DNA of 58,373 nucleotides from Roseateles sp. (lineage in GTDB: Bacteria; Pseudomonadota; Gammaproteobacteria; Burkholderiales; Burkholderiaceae_C): positions 1 through 58,373 of the forward strand of contig NZ_JAFAGT010000067.1 in assembly GCF_019237615.1 (NCBI RefSeq), read 5' to 3'. The notes under the pieces are model-generated. The model did no database searches, was not told the DNA's origin, and saw only the letters and a program-made list of their open reading frames with translations. The number at the start of each line of letters is the position of its first letter. Positions within the stretch are counted from its first letter, which is position 1. Of the stretch, positions 16,549 to 24,315 are shown in pieces. A program made the translations under genes and the position numbers.

Positions 16549-17832
16549 ATGTCCTCCGTCCTGCCCGGCCCCTGCCCCCTGCACCGCCCCGCCCTGCCAC
16601 AGGGCTTCGCCCTCGTCATCGGTGCGCAGTTCGCCTCGGCCCTGGCCGACAACGCACTGCTCATCGTCGCCATCGCGCTGCTGTCGCAGCAAGGCTTCGC
16701 CCCCTGGTGGGCCCCACTGCTGAAGTTCGGCTTCATGGCGGCCTATGTCGTGCTGGCGCCCTGGGTGGGGCCGCTGGCAGACGCCTTCGCCAAGGGCCGC
16801 GTGATGGCCGCGATGAACGTCGTGAAGATGGGGGGTCTCGCGCTGCTGGCCTGCGGCCTGCACCCGGTCGCGGCCCTGGCCGTCGTCGGGCTGGGTGCAG
16901 CGGCCTATGCACCAGCCAAGTACGGCCTCATCACCGAGATGGCCGAACCCGAGGCGCTGGTGAAGGCCAACGGCTGGATAGAGATCAGCGTCGTGTCCGC
17001 GGCGCTTCTGGGCGCGGTGCTGGGAGGCGCCCTGGTCAGCCCGCAATGGCTGGGCTCGGAGCTGGCGGACTGGTGCGACCACCTGGACCTGCCGGCCGAG
17101 AAGCTGACCGGCTCGCTGGCCGCACTGCTGCTGATCTATGCGGTGAGCAGCGGGCTCAACGCCGGCATCCGCGACAGCGGGCTGCGCCAGCGCAGCGAGG
17201 CGCACGACCCGCTGACGCTGCTGCGCGAGTTCCGCGCGGCCAACCGCAGACTGTGGCGCGACCGCGAGGGCGGGCTGTCGCTCGCCGCGACGACGCTGTT
17301 CTGGGGCGTCGGCGCGACGCTGCAGTTCGCCGTGCTGCGCTGGGCGGGCGTGGCGCTGGAACTGCCCCTGAGCCAGGCGGCCTATCTGCAGGCGGCGGTG
17401 GCCGTGGGCGTCATCATCGGTGCAGCGGCGGCGGGGCGCTGGCTGGCCTTGCACCAGGCGCGGCGTGGGCTGTGGGCGGGCGTCGCGCTGGGCTTGCTGA
17501 TGCCGGTCGTCGCCCAGGTCAGCGACGTCGCGCTGGCTGCCGTCGTGCTCGCCCTGGTCGGCGCCGTCGGCGGCGCCATGGTGGTGCCGCTGAACGCGCT
17601 GCTGCAGCACCGCGGCGCCTTGCTGCTGAGCGCGGGACGGTCGATTGCGGTGCAGGGCTTCAACGAGAACCTGAGCGTGCTGGCGATGCTGGCGGCCTAT
17701 GCGGGGTGCGAAGCGGCGGGCGCGCCCATTGCGGTGACGCTGAGTGGGTTGGGGATGCTTGTGGCGGGGGCGATCACCACGCTGATCTGGACCGACGCGA
17801 GGCGGCGAAAAAGTTCCCCGCCGCCGTCGTAG
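16549..17832 (+). CDS. lplT: Lysophospholipid transporter LplT
   Basis: 427-residue MFS protein with about 12 membrane segments. The N-terminal VIGAQFASALADNALLIVA and AAYAPAKYGLITEM are typical of LplT, which flips lysophospholipids inward for re-acylation. It is usually paired with acyltransferase Aas, which is not in this window. It stands alone on the plus strand here, between the TPR gene and the lipid-remodelling locus. The ATG at 16549 fits the family start. Confidence 0.92.
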   Translation: MSSVLPGPCPLHRPALPQGFALVIGAQFASALADNALLIVAIALLSQQGFAPWWAPLLKFGFMAAYVVLAPWVGPLADAFAKGRVMAAMNVVKMGGLALLACGLHPVAALAVVGLGAAAYAPAKYGLITEMAEPEALVKANGWIEISVVSAALLGAVLGGALVSPQWLGSELADWCDHLDLPAEKLTGSLAALLLIYAVSSGLNAGIRDSGLRQRSEAHDPLTLLREFRAANRRLWRDREGGLSLAATTLFWGVGATLQFAVLRWAGVALELPLSQAAYLQAAVAVGVIIGAAAAGRWLALHQARRGLWAGVALGLLMPVVAQVSDVALAAVVLALVGAVGGAMVVPLNALLQHRGALLLSAGRSIAVQGFNENLSVLAMLAAYAGCEAAGAPIAVTLSGLGMLVAGAITTLIWTDARRRKSSPPPS

Positions 17833-18191
17833 GGCAAGCCCGGTTCAGGCCGATTGCCCTGCCCGGCGCTGACGAGTTCTCTGCAGATCAGGGCGAACTG
17901 ACCAAGACGCCGGCCATGCGGGCCGCGCTGGCGCTACAGATCCCGCAGGCTGTCCTGGACTTGCATGCGCACTGGCTGCCCTACCGGCGCGAGAGTGCAG
18001 CGGACCGCACGCTGCAGACCTGCCGCGGGCTAGGCGCCCTCGCCTGTGGGCGCAGCGCTGGTACGCGCTTCAGCGCCTCTTCCTTGGTGACTGTCTTCTG
18101 GCAGGTCAGAAGACAGCCACCCGCCTTCGCGGGGCGGATTCCCGCGGCAGTGTGCCGAGCCGCAAAGGCTGTCGGCAAAGACTGACCGACC
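17833..18191. other. Gene-poor gap with possible coding remnant and hairpins
   Basis: There is no intact gene. In the frame of positions about 17850-18020 a protein-like stretch can be read (it includes TKTPAMRAALALQIPQAVLD), but it has no start and runs on without known domains. It may be a remnant. A strong inverted repeat at 18091-18116 and a smaller CCCGC/GCGGG hairpin at about 18120 could stop transcripts from lplT and the convergent glycosyltransferase gene. Neither has a clear T-run. Confidence 0.4.
18091..18116. repeat. Perfect 10-bp inverted repeat
   Basis: CTGTCTTCTG (18091-18100) and CAGAAGACAG (18107-18116) are separated by 6 nt. It lies between convergent lplT and the glycosyltransferase gene, so a terminator-like or RNA-processing role is possible. 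It has no poly-T tail. Confidence 0.6.
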
Positions 18192-19436
18192 TCACGCCAC
18201 CGGCTGCAACCCCTGCACCGCGAACCCCGGCTCGACCCGCCCAATCGCCCCTTCCAGGACGGACTCGAAGCGCGCAGTGATGTCGCCCCAGTCCAGCCGC
18301 CGCGCGGTCGCCCGGGCCGCGTCGGCGACGGCGTGGCGCAGTGCCGCATCCGAGGCCGCCACACGCGTCGCGGCGACGAAGTCGGCCTCCCGGCCCGCCC
18401 CCGCCAGCCAGCCATTCACGCCGCTGCGGATCAGCTCGCCGGCCGCCGCGCTCTCGAAGGCCACGACAGCGCAACCACTGGCCATGGCCTCTGTCGTCAC
18501 ATTTCCGAAGGTCTCGGTGAGGCTAGCGAACAGGAACAGGTCCAGCCCGGCGTAGTGCGCCGCCAGGTCGTCGCCGCTGCGTTGCCCGGCGAACACCGCG
18601 TCGGGCACCCGCGCAGCCAGCTCGGCGCGCATCGGCCCGTCACCGACGAGCACCAGCCGCGCGCGCGGCTGCACCGCCTTCACGGCCTCATACGCGGCCA
18701 GCACGACGCCGAGGTTCTTCTCCGGTGCAAGCCGGCCGACATAGCCCATCACGAGGTCGTCGGGTCCCGCGCCCCAACTCTCGCGCATCGCGGCGCTGCG
18801 TCGCGCCGGATCGAAGCGTTGCGCATCGACACCACGTCCCACCACCGTCAGCCGCTCGAAGCCGCGCTCGGCCAGCAGCACGCGCATCGCCTCGGTGGGC
18901 ACCATGGTGGCGTCGCAGCGGTTATGAAACTTGCGTAGATAGCCCATGATGGGCTTGGACAGCAGGCCCAGGCGGTAATGCTTGCCGTAGGCGTGGAAGT
19001 TGGTGCGGTAGTCCGACGTGACGGGCAGCGAAAGGTGTTGCGCGGCCTGCAGGGCCGACCAGCCCAGCGGCCCTTCGGTGGCGATGTGAACCACGTCGGG
19101 GCGGCGCAGCGACCACAGCTTCACCAGCGCACGCTTGCTGGGCACGCCCATTCGCAGGTTGGGGTACAGCGGCACGGGCAGACCCTTGGTCAGCACCTCA
19201 TCGACCTCGGGCCGGAGCGCGCCGGCCTGCACCGCCATCCGGGCCGGCTGGCGCGGGCGGATCAGCTGCACGTCGTGGTTGCGACGGTTCAGACCGTCGA
19301 CGACGCGGGCCATGGACATCGCGACGCCGTTGACCTCGGGCGGATAGGTTTCCGTCACCACGGCAAGCCGGCGCGAGTGGCGCGGCGCGAGCAGGTCGTC
19401 GACCAGGATGTCGTCGGTGTCAGTTGCGGTGTTCAT
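18192..19436 (-). CDS. GT4 glycosyltransferase, candidate diacylglycerol glucosyltransferase (Agt-like)
   Basis: 414 residues, GT-B fold, no membrane helix. The N-terminal domain has TETYPPEVNGVAMSMARVV. The C-terminal nucleotide-sugar domain has GRLAPEKNLGVVL, the loop VGDGPMRAEL, and the EX7E motif in ETFGNVTTEAMASG. It resembles the MgtA/SqdX-type lipid glycosyltransferases. A strong Pho box lies 22 bp before its ATG. A PlcP-type phosphoesterase gene is 3.5 kb away. These suggest it glycosylates diacylglycerol to replace phospholipids when phosphate runs low. Other acceptors, such as mannosyl targets, cannot be excluded from sequence. Confidence 0.82.
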   Translation of the reverse strand: MNTATDTDDILVDDLLAPRHSRRLAVVTETYPPEVNGVAMSMARVVDGLNRRNHDVQLIRPRQPARMAVQAGALRPEVDEVLTKGLPVPLYPNLRMGVPSKRALVKLWSLRRPDVVHIATEGPLGWSALQAAQHLSLPVTSDYRTNFHAYGKHYRLGLLSKPIMGYLRKFHNRCDATMVPTEAMRVLLAERGFERLTVVGRGVDAQRFDPARRSAAMRESWGAGPDDLVMGYVGRLAPEKNLGVVLAAYEAVKAVQPRARLVLVGDGPMRAELAARVPDAVFAGQRSGDDLAAHYAGLDLFLFASLTETFGNVTTEAMASGCAVVAFESAAAGELIRSGVNGWLAGAGREADFVAATRVAASDAALRHAVADAARATARRLDWGDITARFESVLEGAIGRVEPGFAVQGLQPVA

Positions 19437-19458
19437 GCAGAGATGGTCACGACTGCGT

Positions 19459-19476
19459 GCAACAGAACGATGACAG
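19459..19476 (-). promoter_or_regulatory. Pho box (PhoB binding site) upstream of the glycosyltransferase
   Basis: Minus-strand CTGTCATCGTTCTGTTGC fits the two 7-bp direct repeats separated by 4 bp of the PhoB consensus: CTGTCAT, CGTT, then CTGTTGC. The first repeat is perfect. It lies 22-40 bp upstream of the glycosyltransferase start codon. The match is by eye. Confidence 0.65.
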
Positions 19477-19550
19477 CGGAGCCGTCACGCCGATTTCACG
19501 CAAGCACCCCACCATCCGCCCCGCTTGCCACCCAAACACAAGGACGGGAC

Positions 19551-20165
19551 GTGAACGAGTTCTTCCAAACCCTGAAGATCCAGCGCTGGGACGACCACCG
19601 CTACTACCACCACAGCCGCATCAACCAGAGCCTGCACCTGATCAGCGCCTTGAGTTTCCTGGTGGCCTACGGCATGGTGTTCGTGAACCCTGCCTGGGCC
19701 GCGCTGCTGGCCTGGTGCGTGTCGATGACGACGCGCCAGGCCGGTCATTTCTTCTTCGAGCCGCGCGGCTACGACGAGGTCAACCAGGCCACCGACGAGC
19801 ACAAGGAAGAGATCAAGGTGGGCTACAACATCCGCCGCAAGATCGTGCTGCTGGCGGTATGGGTCGCCCTGCCGGCCGTGCTGTGGCTGGCACCGTCGCT
19901 GGGCGGCCTGATCGAGCCGGCCGTGGGCCTGCAGGCCTATCTGGAGGACGTGGGCATGGCCTGGTTCTGCCTCGGTGTCGTGGGCCTGTTCTTCCGCGTC
20001 GGCCAGCTGTGGGCGACCCAGGGCGCGATGCAGGCCTTCGCCTGGATGACCAAGATCCTGACCGACCCGATCCACGACGTCTACCTGTACCACAAGGCAC
20101 CGCTGTATCTGCTGCGCGGCGAGCTGATCGACCCCATGCACCACATCGGCGGCGAAGCCCGCTGA
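19551..20165 (+). CDS. Mpo1-like (DUF962) membrane protein
   Basis: 204 residues with four or so membrane segments. The N-terminal pattern HRYYHHSRINQSLH followed by a helix and RQAGHFFFEP matches the H...N..LH and GHxxFE features of the DUF962/Mpo1 family. Yeast Mpo1 is an Fe(II) dioxygenase in alpha-oxidation of 2-hydroxy fatty acids. The GTG at 19551 has an AAGGA Shine-Dalgarno 6-7 nt upstream. It is divergent from the glycosyltransferase and shares the Pho-box region. A lipid-related role is consistent with its neighbours. The family call is from motif shape, so it stays tentative. Confidence 0.6.
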   Translation: MNEFFQTLKIQRWDDHRYYHHSRINQSLHLISALSFLVAYGMVFVNPAWAALLAWCVSMTTRQAGHFFFEPRGYDEVNQATDEHKEEIKVGYNIRRKIVLLAVWVALPAVLWLAPSLGGLIEPAVGLQAYLEDVGMAWFCLGVVGLFFRVGQLWATQGAMQAFAWMTKILTDPIHDVYLYHKAPLYLLRGELIDPMHHIGGEAR

Positions 20166-20184
20166 AGCTGTCGCCACCGCAGCG

Positions 20185-20213
20185 AGAAAGGGCCCGCGTC
20201 GCGGGCCCTTTCT
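20185..20213 (+). terminator. Strong hairpin terminator after the Mpo1-like gene
   Basis: A 13-bp stem, AGAAAGGGCCCGC with GCGGGCCCTTTCT, has a GTC loop. It starts 20 bp after the stop codon and carries the TTT of a short U-tract inside the 3' arm. Confidence 0.75.
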
Positions 20214-20342
20214 GCGTGGCGCACGCGCATGGCGGGGCGAGCGCCGGACCGCTCCGGGGGCCGGATCACGGCGACGTGCTCGCCGCCCCCTGAGGACCGA
20301 CCAGCCTTGCCCGCTTGCGGCAGGGCCGGGCTGGACGAGGAC

Positions 20343-21989
20343 TCAAAACTTTCTGGCCAACATCTCGCGGAAGACGCCGCGGCGTATGGCCTTGGCGGTC
20401 AGCTCCGGCGCCGTCCACCACCAGCCGTCGGCGCGCATCTCATCGCAGGCGGCGACGAAGCGGTCCATGACCTCGGCAAACTCGGCGTCGCCGTAGTTGA
20501 GGCTGAAGATCAGCCGCCCCGTACCCACCCAGCTCAGCGCCAGGCCCTGCTTGCGCAGGTAGAACTGCAGCATCCAGTGGTAGCGGCCGGGCTGGTCGTA
20601 CATCACCGTCCAGATCGTCGACAGGCTGGCCATGCGCACCGGCGCACCTGCCGCCTTGAGGCGGGCATTGAACTGCGCGCAGCGGGCATTCCAGCGCTCG
20701 TCCAGGCCGTCGTAGAGCGCCTGCACCTCGGGGCGCTCCATCCGCTTCAGGAAGGACGCCATCGCGGCGACGACGTAAGGATGGGCGTTGAACGTGCCAC
20801 GGGCGAAGCAGATGTCGGCCGGGCGGTCCTCGCGGTAGCGAGTCATCAGCGCGCGGCTGCCGCACACCACACCCACCGGCAGGCCGCCACCCAGCGTCTT
20901 GCCGTAGGTAACGAGGTCGGCCTTGACTCCGAAGTATTCCTGCGCACCGCCGGGCGCGAGGCGGAAGCCGACGAAGACCTCGTCGAAGATCAGCACGATG
21001 CCGCGCGCGCTGCAGACCTCGCGCAGCTTCTGCAGCCATGCTGCGTAGGCCTCGCGGTCGTAGCCGGCGCGACGGCTGCCGTCGATCAGCGCGGAGTCAC
21101 CAGGCGCGTTCGCGTTGGGGTGCAGGGCCTGCAGTGGGTTGACCAGCACGCAGGCAATGTCTCGGCGCGTGGCCAGCACCTTCAGCGAGCGCTCGGCCAT
21201 GTCCTGCAGCGTGAAGGTGTCGCGCGGCGGCAGCGGGTTGCCGGGGCCGGGCTGCACGTCCTCCCACCAGCCGTGATAGGCGCCAGCGAAGCGCACCAGG
21301 CGCTTCTTCCTGGTGTGATAGCGCGCCAGCCGCACGGCCTGCATGACGGCCTCGGTGCCGGACATGTGGAAGCTGACCTCTTCCTGGCCGGAGATGGCCT
21401 TCAGCCGCGCGAGCACGTCCAGCACGCAGGGGTGGTATGCGCCCAGCACCGGACCCAGATCGCGCGTCGTCGCGACGGCCTCGTCGATGCAGGCCTTGTA
21501 GGCGTCATAGCCCAGCAGGTTGACACCGTACGAGCCTGTCAGGTCGTAGAAGCGGTTGCCGTCCAGATCCTCGACCTGTACGCCCTCGCTGTGCCGCAGG
21601 AAGGCGCCCACCTTCAGGTGCTCGCGCAGCACCGGGCTGAACTGGAAGGGCACGCGGTAGCGGCCAGTGAAGCGCAGGTCGGAGATCGTTTCGCGCGCCG
21701 CCTCTGTGGCGGCCAGCGTCTTGGCGAAGCGGGCGTCGAACTCAGCCCCCAGGCGCACCAGCGCGGCGCGGCGCTCGCTGGCGACGTCGGCCGGCGCACC
21801 GTCGGCGGCGAAGAACTGCGCATCGTCATAGGCATAGCCCGGCACCCAGCGCGCCAGCCGCTTGGCCATGCGCGAATGGCCGGCCAGTGAGCGGTGCTTG
21901 GCGCGCGACAGCTGCAGCCTCTGCCTGGCCGCGGGCAGGAGGGCCAGCACGCCGAGGGCCAGGGCCGAAAGGGTCAGGGATTCGTCCAT
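20343..21989 (-). CDS. Class III PLP aminotransferase (glutamate-1-semialdehyde aminotransferase-like) with N-terminal extension
   Basis: 548 residues. The PLP lysine is K364 in DLVTYGKTLGGGLPVG. The phosphate and ring contacts are in MSGTEAVMQAVRLAR, FAGAYHGWWED, and D336 in IVLIFDEVFVGFR. About 110 residues precede the part that aligns with HemL-type enzymes. They begin with a short hydrophobic segment (residues 5-20) and a basic stretch, which suggests membrane association. The start has a GGAAGA Shine-Dalgarno. It is divergent from psd and lies inside the lipid locus, so the substrate may be a lipid head group rather than glutamate-1-semialdehyde. That role is inferred only from position. 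Confidence 0.85.
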   Translation of the reverse strand: MDESLTLSALALGVLALLPAARQRLQLSRAKHRSLAGHSRMAKRLARWVPGYAYDDAQFFAADGAPADVASERRAALVRLGAEFDARFAKTLAATEAARETISDLRFTGRYRVPFQFSPVLREHLKVGAFLRHSEGVQVEDLDGNRFYDLTGSYGVNLLGYDAYKACIDEAVATTRDLGPVLGAYHPCVLDVLARLKAISGQEEVSFHMSGTEAVMQAVRLARYHTRKKRLVRFAGAYHGWWEDVQPGPGNPLPPRDTFTLQDMAERSLKVLATRRDIACVLVNPLQALHPNANAPGDSALIDGSRRAGYDREAYAAWLQKLREVCSARGIVLIFDEVFVGFRLAPGGAQEYFGVKADLVTYGKTLGGGLPVGVVCGSRALMTRYREDRPADICFARGTFNAHPYVVAAMASFLKRMERPEVQALYDGLDERWNARCAQFNARLKAAGAPVRMASLSTIWTVMYDQPGRYHWMLQFYLRKQGLALSWVGTGRLIFSLNYGDAEFAEVMDRFVAACDEMRADGWWWTAPELTAKAIRRGVFREMLARKF

Positions 21990-22046
21990 CGGTTCTTCCG
22001 GAAATTCACGAAGGTTTCAGATGTAGCTGCGACGCTTGACAGCGGA

Positions 22047-22931
22047 ATGAATGACAAAACCATGACCACCGCCCGGGGCCGCATCCAGCGCCTCTTCGCC
22101 CAGGAAGACTTGAACTTCCTGCTGACCAACCGCGTACCGCGCATTGCGCTGACGAAGGCGATGGGGCGCTTCTCGCGCATCGAAAGCCCGTGGCTGACGA
22201 GGCTGTCCATCGCCGTCTGGCGGCTGTTCACACCGCTGGATCTCAGCGAGGCCAGGCACCAGTCCTTCCGCTCGCTGAAGGACTGCTTCACGCGCGAGCT
22301 CAAGCCCGGCGCTCGGGTATTCGACGCCCGGCCCGACGTGGTGTGCAGCCCCAGTGACGGCATCGTCGGCGCCTGCGGCTCCGTGCAGCAGGGCCAGGTC
22401 TACCAGGCCAAGGGCTTCCCGTACTCGACGGCGGAACTGTTCGGCCCGACGCAGGACGCCAGCGCCTTCGAGGGCGGCCGATTCGTCACGCTGCGCCTCA
22501 CGTCGGCGATGTACCACCGCTTCCACGCCCCGGCGGACGGTACGGTGGAGCACGTGACCTACCTCAGCGGCGACACCTGGAATGTGAATCCGGTGGCGCT
22601 GAAGCGCGTGGAGCGGCTGTTCTGCCGCAACGAGCGCGCCGTGGTGCGCATGACGCTGGCCAGCGGCCATGCGATCGCGCTGGTGCCGGTGGCGGCCATC
22701 CTGGTGGCCAGCATCCGCCTGCATTTCCTCGACGTGCTGCTGCACCTGGGCCGCCGCGGCGCCCATGAGATGCCATGCTCCGCGCCTCATCTCAAGGGCC
22801 AGGAGATGGGCTGGTTCGAGCATGGCTCCACCATCATCGTCTTCGTGCCACAGGGCTTCGAGCTGGCCGAGGGCATTGCGCCCGGCGCGCAGCTCCGCGC
22901 CGGCCAGGCGCTGCTCAGGCGGGTCGACTGA
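22047..22931 (+). CDS. psd: Phosphatidylserine decarboxylase
   Basis: 294-residue proenzyme making phosphatidylethanolamine from phosphatidylserine. The decarboxylase core carries CSPSDGIVG and MYHRFHAPADGTV. The autocatalytic cleavage site is the GST in FEHGSTIIVF, where the Ser becomes the pyruvoyl group. The length and order fit the E. coli-type enzyme. ATG 22047 is listed; ATG 22062 is also possible, and neither has a strong Shine-Dalgarno. Its 3' end overlaps the convergent plcP gene by 17 bp. It may be the housekeeping enzyme or a second copy tied to this lipid locus. Confidence 0.93.
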   Translation: MNDKTMTTARGRIQRLFAQEDLNFLLTNRVPRIALTKAMGRFSRIESPWLTRLSIAVWRLFTPLDLSEARHQSFRSLKDCFTRELKPGARVFDARPDVVCSPSDGIVGACGSVQQGQVYQAKGFPYSTAELFGPTQDASAFEGGRFVTLRLTSAMYHRFHAPADGTVEHVTYLSGDTWNVNPVALKRVERLFCRNERAVVRMTLASGHAIALVPVAAILVASIRLHFLDVLLHLGRRGAHEMPCSAPHLKGQEMGWFEHGSTIIVFVPQGFELAEGIAPGAQLRAGQALLRRVD

Positions 22932-23826
22932 CCCGGTCCGGCGCGGCGACCTTCGCGACGGCCGGCACCGGCAGGCCCACCGGCGCCGGTTTCGACTTGG
23001 GCGCCGGCAGCATGCCGGGCAGCGCAGCCTGGTCGCCACGGTCGATGATCTCCAGCCGGCCGTCGAAATGCTCAACCAGGGCCGTCAGGCTCTCCACCCA
23101 GTCGCCGTCGTTGCAGTACAGCACGCCGTCGATCTCGCGGATCTCGGCATGGTGGATATGGCCGCAGACGACGCCCTGCGCACCGCGCTTCTTCGCCTCG
23201 CGCGCGACGGCATTCTCGAATTCGTTGATGTAGCTGACCGCGCGCTTGACCTTGTGCTTCAAGTAGCGCGACAGGCTCCAGTACGGCAGGCCACATTTGG
23301 CGCGGATGCGGTTGAACCAGCGGTTGACCTTGAGCGTGAACTCGTAGGCCAGGTCGCCCGCAATAGCCAGCCAGCGCGCGCACTGGATGACGCCGTCGTA
23401 CAGGTCGCCATGCGTGACCCACAGCCGCTTGCCGTCGGCTGTCACGTGGATGGCCTCTTCCATCACGTCCACGCCGCCGAAGTTGTGCATCAGGTATTTG
23501 CGCGCGAACTCGTCGTGGTTGCCGGGGATGAAGATGACGCGCGTGCCCTTGCGCGCCTTGCGCAGCAGCTTCTGCACCACGTCGTTGTGCGCCTGCGGCC
23601 AGTACCAGGAGCGCCGCAGCTGCCAGCCGTCGATGATGTCGCCGACGAGGTAGAGGGTCTCGCATTCCACGTCGCGCAGAAAGTCGAGCAGAGCCCGCGC
23701 CTGGCAACCGGGCGTGCCCAGGTGCAGGTCGGAGATCCAGACGGTGCGCACCGACAGCATGGGTGCGTCGGCGGCAGGGTCAACGGCAGCGGCGTTGGGG
23801 TCTTGCTTCGTCGGCATGGCGGGCAT
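22915..23826 (-). CDS. plcP: PlcP-type metallophosphoesterase (calcineurin-like; often misannotated as LpxH)
   Basis: 303 residues with all metal motifs of the calcineurin fold: D33/H35 in SDLHLG, GD at 62-63, GNHD at 102-105, H139 in THGD, and GHIHH. The stretches SWYWPQAHNDVVQKLLRK and GDWVESLTALVEH match my recollection of rhizobial PlcP. That protein is a phosphate-starvation phospholipase C releasing diacylglycerol from phosphatidylcholine and phosphatidylethanolamine. LpxH-like UDP-diacylglucosamine hydrolase is the usual automatic label. It follows ybeY by 42 bp on the same strand, with no Pho box directly upstream, so it may be expressed from the phoH-ybeY unit. Confidence 0.82.
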   Translation of the reverse strand: MPAMPTKQDPNAAAVDPAADAPMLSVRTVWISDLHLGTPGCQARALLDFLRDVECETLYLVGDIIDGWQLRRSWYWPQAHNDVVQKLLRKARKGTRVIFIPGNHDEFARKYLMHNFGGVDVMEEAIHVTADGKRLWVTHGDLYDGVIQCARWLAIAGDLAYEFTLKVNRWFNRIRAKCGLPYWSLSRYLKHKVKRAVSYINEFENAVAREAKKRGAQGVVCGHIHHAEIREIDGVLYCNDGDWVESLTALVEHFDGRLEIIDRGDQAALPGMLPAPKSKPAPVGLPVPAVAKVAAPDRVSRPA

Positions 23827-23868
23827 GCTGCCCGCCCGTCGTGACGCGGCCGTGAACGTCCGATCTGG

Positions 23869-24315
23869 CTAGCGCCGATAGGGGTCCGAGAAGCCAAGGC
23901 CTGCGAGGATCTCGGTCTCGCGAGCCTCCATGCACTCGGCCTCGTCGTCCACCTCGTGGTCGTAGCCCTGCGCGTGCAGCGTGCCGTGCACCAGCATGTG
24001 GGCGTAGTGGTCCAGCAACGGGATACCCATTTCGGCGGCCTCGCGCTCGACGACCTCGGCGCAGATGACCAGATCGGCGCCCACCACGGGCTCGTGGCTG
24101 TAGTCGAAGGTCAGCACATTGGTGGCGTAGTCCTTGCCGCGGTATTCGCTGTTCAGCGCGCGGCCCTCCTCGGCGCCGACGATGCGCACGGCGATCTCGC
24201 CGGGCAGTTCCAGCGCGGCGCGGATGAAGCGCGCCACCTTGTGACGCGGCAGCAGCGCGCGGTGGCGCGGGTCGGCGAATTGCAACGACAGGCTCAGTTC
24301 GGGTCGGGTGCTCAT
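23869..24315 (-). CDS. ybeY: rRNA maturation endoribonuclease YbeY
   Basis: 148-residue zinc-dependent endoribonuclease for 16S rRNA 3' maturation and ribosome quality control. The metal-binding [11 protein letters not shown] motif is intact, and [16 protein letters not shown] is a family signature. The start codon overlaps the phoH stop (ATGA), the usual ybeZ-ybeY coupling. Confidence 0.96.
   Translation of the reverse strand: MSTRPELSLSLQFADPRHRALLPRHKVARFIRAALELPGEIAVRIVGAEEGRALNSEYRGKDYATNVLTFDYSHEPVVGADLVICAEVVEREAAEMGIPLLDHYAHMLVHGTLHAQGYDHEVDDEAECMEARETEILAGLGFSDPYRR

Noticed and set aside
22915-23826. Assignment as LpxH (UDP-2,3-diacylglucosamine hydrolase)
   Set aside because: The length, the SWYWPQAHND block and the neighbouring glycosyltransferase fit PlcP better. 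LpxH proper is shorter and belongs to lipid A genes, which are absent here.
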